5,183 bases of DNA from an uncultured Collinsella sp. (GTDB lineage: Bacteria > Actinomycetota > Coriobacteriia > Coriobacteriales > Coriobacteriaceae). Position numbers and translations under genes: made by a program. The notes beneath the pieces are model-generated. The model was not told the DNA's origin and ran no database searches. It was given only the letters and a program-made list of their open reading frames with translations. Location of the stretch: NCBI GenBank assembly GCA_958348565.1, contig CATVZP010000115.1, forward strand, positions 1 through 5,183, in the 5' to 3' direction. Below are positions 1 through 5,170 of this stretch, piece by piece (within the stretch, counting starts at the first letter, position 1; every line of letters starts with the position of its first letter).

Positions 1-263
1 TAAGCGGACGTCCCTTGACCATGGCCGGTGAGCCCGGCCCCCAGGCCGAGCGCGTCGCCGCCGTGGCCCAAAAGATTGCCGACGAGCTCGAACTTCCGCT
101 GGAGTTTGAGGACGAGCGTCTGTCCTCGCAGGAGGCCAAGCGAATCCTGCGGGAGCAGGGGCTCAACGAAAAGCAGATGAGGGGCAAGATTGACATGATC
201 GCCGCCAGCCTGTTCTTGCAGACATGGCTCGATCGTAAAAACGAGGAGGTTCAGCATGCCTAG
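1..263 (+). CDS. ruvX: RuvX/YqgF-family Holliday junction resolvase-like nuclease, 3' part only
   Basis: This is the C-terminal part of RuvX (YqgF), an RNase H-fold nuclease linked to Holliday junction resolution and to 16S/23S rRNA processing in the cytoplasm. The reading frame is open to the left edge: codons before the TTG at 15 read SGRPLT, matching the conserved 'GLPL.mdG' segment of the family. The 5' part, including the first catalytic Asp, is therefore outside the window, and TTG 15 or ATG 21 is not the real start. About 86 codons are visible of a family length near 140-160. The segment FEDERLSSQEA matches the conserved 'DERLTT.EA' block, with its catalytic acidic residue. GKIDMIAASLFLQTWLD matches the C-terminal block holding the last conserved Asp. 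The TAG stop at 261-263 lies inside the mltG start region (8-bp overlap), so the two genes are probably translationally coupled. In many actinobacteria alaS lies upstream, which cannot be seen here. Confidence 0.9.
   Translation, partial: SGRPLTMAGEPGPQAERVAAVAQKIADELELPLEFEDERLSSQEAKRILREQGLNEKQMRGKIDMIAASLFLQTWLDRKNEEVQHA
243..250 (+). promoter_or_regulatory. Strong Shine-Dalgarno of mltG inside the ruvX 3' end
   Basis: GAGGAGGT contains the full AGGAGGT complement of the 16S rRNA tail and lies 5 nt before the ATG at 256. It fixes the mltG start. It also shows that mltG can recruit ribosomes itself although its start lies inside ruvX. Confidence 0.85.
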
Positions 264-1611
264 CGCTTCCGATCCGCGCCAGCAGAGTCGTCAGGGTCAG
301 CCCGCGCCGCGCCCTGCTCAGCCTGGTCAGCGCCCCGCGCAGCCGACGCAGCGTTCGGTTCAGCCTACTCAGCGTGCTGCTCAACAGCCCGCCGCTCGTC
401 CCGCGCAGCCCGCTGGCGGCGCTCGTTTTAAGCAACAGGCTCCTGCCCAGCGCACGCAGGGGCAGGCCCCGCAATCACGCTCCCACGCACATCATGCTCA
501 TGGCTCGCACGGCGTTGCTCCGGCCACGCGCTCGAGCTATAACACGCACGCCCGCCGTGGTACCCAAAAGAAAAGCTCCCCGGTGCCTATGATTATCGGT
601 GGCGTCGTCGCCGTGCTTGCGCTTGTCGCGATCGTTTTCTTTGTTGTGCCGGCCGTCAAGGGCTTCTTTGCGGGTGAGGATGCAAAAGTCGTTGCAGGCC
701 AGCAGGTTACTATCACGATTCCCGATGGTGCCTCGGGTGACAGCATCGCTTCGATTCTCTCTGAGAACCATATCGTCGATGATCCCAAGGATTATTACGC
801 GGCGGTCAAAAAGCTCAACGCCGACATGTCGCTTAAGCCTGGCACCTACTCGTTCACCACGCTCATGGACGCGACCAAGGTCGTTCAGCAGCTCATGGAA
901 GGCCCCAATGCGGGCTCCGATGCGCTGACTATCCCTGAGGGTCTGACGGTTGACCAGGTCGCTGACCGCGTGGCCAAGGCATACGACAGCATTTCTAAGG
1001 AGGACTTCCTTAACCAGGCCAAGGCGAGCAATTATGTGAATGATTACGCTTTCCTTAAAGACGCCGCGAACGATTCGCTCGAGGGCTTCCTGTTCCCCAA
1101 GACCTATTCGCTGGGTAAGGACCCAAGCGCCGATGATGTGATTCGCGCCATGCTTGACCAGTTCAACGCCGAGTATAAGTCGCTTGACTTTGCCAGCTGC
1201 GAGGCCAAGATCAAGGAGCGCTATGGCGTGGAGATGTCCGATTACGACATCGTTAACCTTGCCTCGATCGTCGAGCGCGAGGGCCTCAACGCCGACCAGC
1301 GCGCGCATGTGGCCTCGGTCTTCTACAACCGTCTGGCGGGCAAGCTCGATGGCCTGCGCTACCTCAACAGCGACGCGACCATGATGTACGTCACCGGTGG
1401 CGAGGTTACCGCCGACGACCTGCAGAGTGATAGCCCCTATAACACCTATAAGCACGAGGGCCTCCCGCCCACGCCCATTTGCTCTCCGTCGCTCGAGGCG
1501 CTCAAGGCCACCCTTGAGCCGACCGACTCCGACGACCTGTATTTCTACATTACGCAGGACGAAGAGTATTTCTCGAAGACCTATGAAGAGCATCAACAGT
1601 CTTGGAATTGA
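256..1611 (+). CDS. mltG: Endolytic murein transglycosylase MltG (YceG family), with long low-complexity cytoplasmic tail
   Basis: MltG is a membrane-anchored lytic transglycosylase that cleaves nascent glycan strands and is thought to set their length. The 451-residue protein starts with a soluble tail of about 105 residues rich in Pro, Gln, Ala and Arg, with a His-rich patch at 77-85. A basic stretch (RRGTQKK) and one membrane segment at about 111-133 follow, predicting tail inside and catalytic part outside. The LysM-like part lies around 150-240 (LKPGTY at 193-198, TIPEGLT at 225-231). The YceG catalytic domain follows, with EGFLFPKTY at 276-284 and LASIVEREG, whose Glu340 corresponds to the catalytic Glu218 of E. 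coli. NSDATMMY and DSPYNTY (392-398), then GLPPTPI and a final TYEEH, complete the family pattern. The protein is longer than E. coli MltG (about 340 residues) because of the tail, and such extensions are common in actinobacteria. No promoter is evident, so it is probably cotranscribed with ruvX. The family assignment is firm. Confidence 0.95.
   Translation: MPSASDPRQQSRQGQPAPRPAQPGQRPAQPTQRSVQPTQRAAQQPAARPAQPAGGARFKQQAPAQRTQGQAPQSRSHAHHAHGSHGVAPATRSSYNTHARRGTQKKSSPVPMIIGGVVAVLALVAIVFFVVPAVKGFFAGEDAKVVAGQQVTITIPDGASGDSIASILSENHIVDDPKDYYAAVKKLNADMSLKPGTYSFTTLMDATKVVQQLMEGPNAGSDALTIPEGLTVDQVADRVAKAYDSISKEDFLNQAKASNYVNDYAFLKDAANDSLEGFLFPKTYSLGKDPSADDVIRAMLDQFNAEYKSLDFASCEAKIKERYGVEMSDYDIVNLASIVEREGLNADQRAHVASVFYNRLAGKLDGLRYLNSDATMMYVTGGEVTADDLQSDSPYNTYKHEGLPPTPICSPSLEALKATLEPTDSDDLYFYITQDEEYFSKTYEEHQQSWN
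313..375 (+). repeat. Three tandem 21-bp units encoding a PAQPxQR heptapeptide in MltG
   Basis: Three consecutive imperfect 21-bp units (313-333, 334-354, 355-375) encode PAQPGQR, PAQPTQR and SVQPTQR, residues 20-40 of MltG. A further degenerate copy (AAQQPAARPAQP) follows. The units differ mostly at third codon positions, so the peptide pattern appears better kept than the DNA. The repeat lies in the cytoplasmic tail, is probably disordered, and could vary in copy number between strains. Confidence 0.7.
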
Positions 1612-1613
1612 TC

Positions 1614-2111
1614 ATGAGGATTTTTAGCCCCAAACGATATGTTGCCTCGGTCGATCGCATCGACCTCGATACCCTCTGGGCCGACGGCAAGCGCGCCATT
1701 CTGCTCGACCGCGACAACACCCTGGTGCCACGTGATACCGAGCAGGTACCCGCTGCGGTCTCCGCCTGGCTCGAGGCCGCCCATGCTAAGGGCTTTAAGC
1801 TGTGCATGGTGTCCAACAACTGGCATCGCGACCAGGTTATGGCGTCGGCGCGCGAGCTGGGGCTCGAGGCCATCAGCCATGCCATGAAGCCGGCGCCCTT
1901 TGCCCTCAAAGCGGGTCTTAAGCGTCTGGGCGCCACGGCTGACGAGGCCGTGCTGGTCGGCGATCAACTGTACACGGACGTGTGGAGCGGAAACTTTGCC
2001 GGCGTTGACACTATTCTGGTCAAGCCGCAGGCAACCCAGGACCTGTGGTACACGCAGATCTTCCGTATCTTTGAGCGCCGGGCCCTGCGCGACCTTCCCT
2101 GCGAGGAATAG
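1614..2111 (+). CDS. YqeG family HAD-IIIA phosphatase (possible phosphatidylglycerophosphate phosphatase)
   Basis: This is a 165-residue haloacid dehalogenase-type phosphatase of the YqeG family. Family members are about 170 residues and the whole length matches B. subtilis YqeG by recall. HAD motif I is LLDRDNTLV, with nucleophile Asp32 and acid/base Asp34. Motif II is VSNN (Ser67), and Lys92-Pro93 in AMKP is motif III. Motif IV is GDQLYTD (Asp117 and Asp122). There is no cap domain and no membrane segment. The fungal mitochondrial enzyme Gep4 belongs to the same family and dephosphorylates phosphatidylglycerophosphate, so a role in phosphatidylglycerol synthesis is plausible but not shown by the sequence. 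ATG 1614 was chosen over TTG 1602 because MRIFSPKRYV matches the family N-terminus. It lies 2 bp after the mltG stop with no good Shine-Dalgarno, so translation probably depends on ribosomes finishing mltG. In Mycobacterium the place after mltG is taken by aroE. Confidence 0.88.
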   Translation: MRIFSPKRYVASVDRIDLDTLWADGKRAILLDRDNTLVPRDTEQVPAAVSAWLEAAHAKGFKLCMVSNNWHRDQVMASARELGLEAISHAMKPAPFALKAGLKRLGATADEAVLVGDQLYTDVWSGNFAGVDTILVKPQATQDLWYTQIFRIFERRALRDLPCEE

Positions 2112-2119
2112 GTTTCGCC

Positions 2120-2653
2120 ATGTCTCAGCACATCAAACACGGCTGCGACCATATCTTCTTTATCGGCTTTTTGGGCGCGGGCAAGTCGACGCTTGCGCGC
2201 AACGTGGGCACTATGTTCAAGCGTCGATTCATCGATACCGATCGTTTGGTTGTGCGTCGATGCGGCAAGTCGGTGACCGAGATATTTAAGACCGAGGGCG
2301 AGGATCGTTTTCGCGAGCTCGAGACCTCGGCACTTCGTTCGCTTCAGAGCGAGCGCAGCCTGCTGGTATCGTGCGGGGGTGGCATCGTCGAGACGCCGGT
2401 GAACATTGAGCTGATGCACGAGATGGGTACCTGCGTGTACCTCGAAGGCGACTTTGAGGACTCGTTGCGTCAGATTCGCCGCTCCGATACCCGGCCCGAT
2501 TTCCGCTCGCCCGAGCATGCTGCGCGCCTGTTTGAGCATCGCCGTCCGCTGTATCGCCAGGCCGCCGATATTACCCTTGATATTCGCAACAAGTCCTTCG
2601 AGGACGTTTCCTACCTTTGTGCCGAGATGCTTTTGGAGCGTGGATTGCTATGA
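2120..2653 (+). CDS. aroK: Shikimate kinase
   Basis: This gene encodes shikimate kinase (ATP + shikimate to shikimate 3-phosphate), the fifth step of chorismate synthesis, in the cytoplasm. The 177 residues fit the family length (about 170). The Walker A loop is GFLGAGKST (16-24). IDTD (38-41) supplies Asp41, equivalent to the shikimate-binding Asp34 of E. coli. TEGEDRFRELE (58-68) is the conserved 'GE..FR..E' block with Arg65 (E. coli Arg58). CGGGIVE (85-91) is the Gly-rich shikimate-binding Walker B region. Arg125-Pro126 mark the mobile lid, and RRPLY (141-145) carries the conserved substrate-binding Arg before ADITLDI. All expected active-site residues are present, so the enzyme should work. 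GAGGA at 2103-2107 (12 nt away) or AGG at 2110-2112 (7 nt) can act as Shine-Dalgarno. The gene starts 8 bp after the phosphatase and overlaps the next gene at ATGA. Confidence 0.95.
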   Translation: MSQHIKHGCDHIFFIGFLGAGKSTLARNVGTMFKRRFIDTDRLVVRRCGKSVTEIFKTEGEDRFRELETSALRSLQSERSLLVSCGGGIVETPVNIELMHEMGTCVYLEGDFEDSLRQIRRSDTRPDFRSPEHAARLFEHRRPLYRQAADITLDIRNKSFEDVSYLCAEMLLERGLL

Positions 2654-3759
2654 TTCGCCGTCAACTCATCAATTTCCAAAACCGTAGTGTCGATGTTCGC
2701 GTCGGTCTTGGCGCGTTTGAGGAACTGTCGCGCATGTTTGCCTCGGCTGTGGGCAAGCCTAAGCGCGCGATGGTGGTTTGGAACGACGCCACCTCCGAGC
2801 GCTTTGGTGAGGTCGTCGAGCGTGCGCTGGTCGACGCTGGTTTTGCCGTGTCGCAGCTTTCGCTTGAGGTTTCGCCTGCCGGTGCTACGCTGGCCGATGC
2901 CGATACCGTCTTTGGCGCCCTGTCGGCTAATGGCATTACCTGCGACGATCTCGTTGTTGCCGTTGGCGATGCCGCAACCTGCTCGGTCGTTTGCTGGTGT
3001 GCCAATCAGTGGTGCGGTCGCACCGAGTGTGCCTTGCTGCCGACGACGTTCGACGCCATGCTCACGGTCGCGACGACCATGAAGCCGCTCGTCGCCTCGT
3101 CGGTGAATGCGCTTCCCGCTATCGCGTTCCGTCCCGAGCCGGGCCTGGTCGTGTGTGACCTCGACCTTGTTCGCGAGGCGGACCCCGAGGACCTCAAGCT
3201 CGGCTATGCGGTACTTGTTGGCACCATGCTTTCGAGCAGCAAGTCCCGCTGGAATCAGTTTACTGAGACCGTCCCCGAGATTCTTGCGGGCGAGGAGGTC
3301 GCGCTCGTTAATGCCGTTCAGTGGTCTCAGACTGCCCGCAAGGACGTACTGATGGCCACGAACCCGAGTGCCCGCCATGCGCTCGATTTTGGCAAGATGG
3401 GGGAGCGTGCCCTGCGCGCCTGCTTGGGCGATGCCGCTTCGCAGGTCCCTGCCTACCAGCTGTTGTCTGAGGGCATGCGCTTTGAGGCGCGCCTAGCACA
3501 TGATGCCTGCGACTTCGATATTGATTACGTTTTTGAGGTCGATGACTGCCTGGAGGACTTTGGTATCGAGGAGCTTGCCTTCGATCTGGAGCCTGCCGCA
3601 TATATCGAGGAGTTCCGCAGGCAGCAGTTTGTCCGCTCGAACCGCAGTATGTTGCCGCTGCCCGCAGCGCTCGGCGCCATTCGTCTAACGGGCGTTGAGG
3701 ACGAGGTTCTTGAGCGCCATGCTCACGCCTACTTGGCTTCTCGCAAAGAACTTCTCTAA
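2650..3759 (+). CDS. aroB-like: AroB-family (3-dehydroquinate synthase-like) protein with lost catalytic and metal-binding residues
   Basis: The protein has 369 residues, the usual AroB length, and sits between aroK and pepQ, where actinobacteria carry aroB. Family features remain: a start like RVGLGAFEEL (17-26), DDLVVAVG (99-106), LPTTF (130-134), DLDLV (170-174), LKLGYA (182-187) and LDFG (245-248). Genuine AroB converts DAHP to 3-dehydroquinate using NAD and zinc. In ungapped local hand alignments the NAD loop GGGxxGD has become GDAATCS (106-112). The zinc ligands Glu, His and His (E. coli 184, 247, 264) correspond to Val188, Lys249 and Ala268. The AEVIK lysine is Gly191, and the C-terminal DKK motif is gone. 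Lys145 of the former GGKT motif survives. Six Cys lie at 98-127. ATG 2650 overlaps the aroK stop (ATGA), with GGAG 11 nt upstream; TTG 2617 is less likely. There is no frameshift or internal stop, so it is probably expressed. It may be a pseudoenzyme, a subunit, or an enzyme with new chemistry; canonical activity looks unlikely. Two CTA Leu codons (3493, 3685) hint at weaker codon bias than pepQ. Confidence 0.85.
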   Translation: MIRRQLINFQNRSVDVRVGLGAFEELSRMFASAVGKPKRAMVVWNDATSERFGEVVERALVDAGFAVSQLSLEVSPAGATLADADTVFGALSANGITCDDLVVAVGDAATCSVVCWCANQWCGRTECALLPTTFDAMLTVATTMKPLVASSVNALPAIAFRPEPGLVVCDLDLVREADPEDLKLGYAVLVGTMLSSSKSRWNQFTETVPEILAGEEVALVNAVQWSQTARKDVLMATNPSARHALDFGKMGERALRACLGDAASQVPAYQLLSEGMRFEARLAHDACDFDIDYVFEVDDCLEDFGIEELAFDLEPAAYIEEFRRQQFVRSNRSMLPLPAALGAIRLTGVEDEVLERHAHAYLASRKELL

Positions 3760-3765
3760 GATTTA

Positions 3766-3794
3766 TTGACATCCATCGTCTTTCGTATCATGTT
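3766..3794 (+). promoter_or_regulatory. Candidate sigma-70-type promoter upstream of pepQ
   Basis: A perfect TTGACA (-35) lies at 3766-3771, seven bases after the AroB-like stop codon. Two -10 candidates follow: TATCAT at 3786-3791 (5 of 6 consensus, but a short 14-nt spacer) and CATGTT at 3789-3794 (17-nt spacer, weaker match). Transcription would begin near 3797-3802, at the base of the hairpin described next. It is supported by sequence match and position only. Confidence 0.45.
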
Positions 3795-3796
3795 GA

Positions 3797-3868
3797 GGGA
3801 CGGGTTTCCAATCGGTTGCGGTTTGCATGCGATTCCGACGTTCGGTTGAGACCCGTCCCGCACTTTTT
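3797..3868 (+). terminator. Structured hairpin with T run: operon terminator or pepQ leader attenuator
   Basis: Bases 3797-3808 (GGGACGGGTTTC) pair with 3848-3859 (GAGACCCGTCCC): 12 pairs with one U-G wobble. Five T residues follow at 3864-3868 after a 4-nt gap. The 39-nt interior can fold further: 3810-3814 with 3830-3834 (AATCG/CGATT), and 3835-3838 with 3842-3845 (CCGA/TCGG), giving a three-way junction. It may simply end the upstream operon. The long interior and the gap before the T run are unusual for a plain terminator. Its position between a candidate promoter and the pepQ Shine-Dalgarno also allows a regulatory leader or a short RNA. Confidence 0.5.
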
Positions 3869-3891
3869 GAGACAATAAGAAAGGAATCTGC

Positions 3892-5022
3892 ATGTCTGAG
3901 TTTGCTGCCGGTCCTGCCGGTCGTATCGAACGTGTCCGTGCCCTGATGGTCGAGCGCGGCTACGACGCTATTGTGGTACGCGACGAGGCCAATCTTCGTT
4001 GGCTCACGGGCGTGAAGGGTGTCTTCGACTACACCTTCGAGTTCCCGCACGCGGCGTTTATTACGGCTGACCAGTGCCTGTTCCATACCGACTCGCGCTA
4101 CCTCAACAGCTTTGAGGAGAACACGCCCGCCGGCAGCCCTTGGGTCTACGACATGGACGAGGGCACCATCCCTGGTTGGGTCGCCGGTAAGATCGCAGCC
4201 AACAAGTGCCGCGTCTGTGCTGTCGAGGACGACATGCAGATCAACTTCTACCAGGGTATTCAGCGTGGCCTGGAGGACCGTTCCGTCGCCTGCATGTTGC
4301 CGCTGATGCATGACGACATTCGCAAGATGCGCGCCATCAAGGACGCCGAGGAGATCGAGCTCATGCGCCATGCGCAGTCGATTACCGACGCCGCCTTCCA
4401 GCACATGCTCGGCTTTATTAAGCCCGGCATGACCGAGAAGCAGGTTCGCAACGAGCTCGAGAACTTTATGTTCGCCAACGGTGCCGACAGCCTGGCCTTC
4501 GGCTCCATCGTGGCGAGCGGCCCCAACACCGCCAACCCGCACGCCGTGCCGAGTGACCGCGTGATCGAGAAGGGCGACTTCGTCCTCATGGATTACGGCG
4601 CGGGCTACTGCGACTATCGCTCCGATATGACGCGTACCGTCGTGATGGGCGAGCCCACGCAGGAACAGCTCGACCTGTACGCGCTCGTGCGCTGTACGCA
4701 CGAGGAGTGCGTCGCCGCCATCCATCCGGGCGTCGAGGGCAACGACATTTTCAAGCTTTCCAAGAAGATCATCGGCGATGCCGGCTATGGCGATTACTAC
4801 AACCATGGTCTGGGTCACGGCGTGGGCATCGACATCCACGAGCTGCCCAACTTCAACCGCAGCAAGAACATCATCGAGGTCGGTTCGGTTGTCACCATGG
4901 AGCCCGGCGTCTACCTGCCCGGCGTGGGCGGCGTGCGCCTGGAGGACTACGGCGTGGTCACCGAGAACGGCTACGAGCCCTTCACCAAGACGCCGCATGA
5001 CCTCCACGTCATCGATTGCTAG
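3892..5022 (+). CDS. pepQ: M24-family Xaa-Pro peptidase (PepQ-type dipeptidase/aminopeptidase P family)
   Basis: This is a cytoplasmic metallopeptidase with the pita-bread fold that cleaves X-Pro bonds and helps recycle proline peptides. The 376 residues comprise a creatinase-type N-terminal domain (about 8-135) and the M24 catalytic domain (about 155-370). All five dinuclear metal ligands are visible: Asp234 (MDYGA), Asp245 (SDMTRT), His309 (GLGHGVG), Glu337 (TMEPGVY) and Glu351 (RLEDYG). The active-site histidines also appear intact: His217 in NPHAVPS and His316 in IDIHE. There is no signal peptide or membrane segment. The sequence does not settle whether it prefers dipeptides (PepQ) or longer peptides (PepP). 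The start is supported by AAGGA at 3881-3885, 6 nt before the ATG. It is set off from the aro genes by a 132-bp gap with its own candidate promoter and is closed by a strong terminator, so it may form a single-gene transcript. It contains no TTA, CTA or TCA codon, a strong bias that suggests good expression. Confidence 0.94.
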   Translation: MSEFAAGPAGRIERVRALMVERGYDAIVVRDEANLRWLTGVKGVFDYTFEFPHAAFITADQCLFHTDSRYLNSFEENTPAGSPWVYDMDEGTIPGWVAGKIAANKCRVCAVEDDMQINFYQGIQRGLEDRSVACMLPLMHDDIRKMRAIKDAEEIELMRHAQSITDAAFQHMLGFIKPGMTEKQVRNELENFMFANGADSLAFGSIVASGPNTANPHAVPSDRVIEKGDFVLMDYGAGYCDYRSDMTRTVVMGEPTQEQLDLYALVRCTHEECVAAIHPGVEGNDIFKLSKKIIGDAGYGDYYNHGLGHGVGIDIHELPNFNRSKNIIEVGSVVTMEPGVYLPGVGGVRLEDYGVVTENGYEPFTKTPHDLHVIDC

Positions 5023-5044
5023 TCCATTTCGATAGATTTTTGGG

Positions 5045-5087
5045 GCGGGGCGTCCGGATAGATTCGGGCGCCCCGCGTTCTCTTTTT
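5045..5087 (+). terminator. Intrinsic (Rho-independent) terminator after pepQ
   Basis: Bases 5045-5056 (GCGGGGCGTCCG) pair with 5065-5076 (CGGGCGCCCCGC): 12 pairs with one U-G wobble and an 8-nt loop. A T-rich tail (5078-5087, ending TTTTT) follows almost at once. It starts 22 bp after the pepQ stop. This is a textbook strong terminator and separates pepQ from the next gene. Confidence 0.9.
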
Positions 5088-5095
5088 ATGCGCTC

Positions 5096-5124
5096 GCTGC
5101 AGGCGCCGTCTGCAAGTGTATAAT
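5096..5124 (+). promoter_or_regulatory. Candidate promoter of the next gene (TATAAT with weak -35)
   Basis: A perfect TATAAT lies at 5119-5124 with TG directly before it. At 17-nt spacing the -35 (GCTGCA, 5096-5101) is poor. An imperfect palindrome, TGCAGGCG-C-CGTCTGCA (5098-5114), fills the -35/spacer region and could be a protein-binding site or chance. The position between a terminator and a Shine-Dalgarno supports a promoter, giving a leader of roughly 50 nt. Confidence 0.6.
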
Positions 5125-5170
5125 TTCGGTCGTATGTAATTTGGACGCTTGTGCGTTCTGCCCATAACAA

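Noticed and set aside
15..20. TTG at 15 (or ATG at 21) as the start of the first gene
   Set aside because: The frame is open further left and encodes conserved RuvX residues (SGRPL), and the N-terminal catalytic part is missing. The gene is cut by the window edge.
475..1596. A 373-codon open frame on the - strand opposite mltG
   Set aside because: It is also in codon register with mltG, and it ends exactly at the TCA serine codon at 475-477. This is a codon-bias shadow.
1602..1613. TTG 1602 as the start of the YqeG-type phosphatase
   Set aside because: It would add MELI before the family's usual N-terminus and overlap mltG by 10 bp without a Shine-Dalgarno. ATG 1614 fits the family better.
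2611..3378. A 255-codon open frame on the - strand opposite the AroB-like gene
   Set aside because: It is in codon register with the sense gene and has no Shine-Dalgarno or recognisable domain, so it is a shadow.
2650..3759. The AroB-like gene as a decaying pseudogene
   Set aside because: It is full length with no stop or frameshift, retains family spacing and is coupled to aroK. Random decay would be expected to break the frame, so retention of a protein is more likely.
3763..5007. A 414-codon open frame on the - strand opposite pepQ
   Set aside because: It is in exact codon register with pepQ, so it stays open simply because pepQ uses no TTA, CTA or TCA codons. Its translation resembles no known family and pepQ itself is unmistakable.
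5031..5064. Direct repeat GATAGATT at 5031-5038 and 5057-5064
   Set aside because: It is only 8 bp, and one copy forms the terminator loop. There is no sign of an attachment site or mobile element nearby, so it is probably chance.
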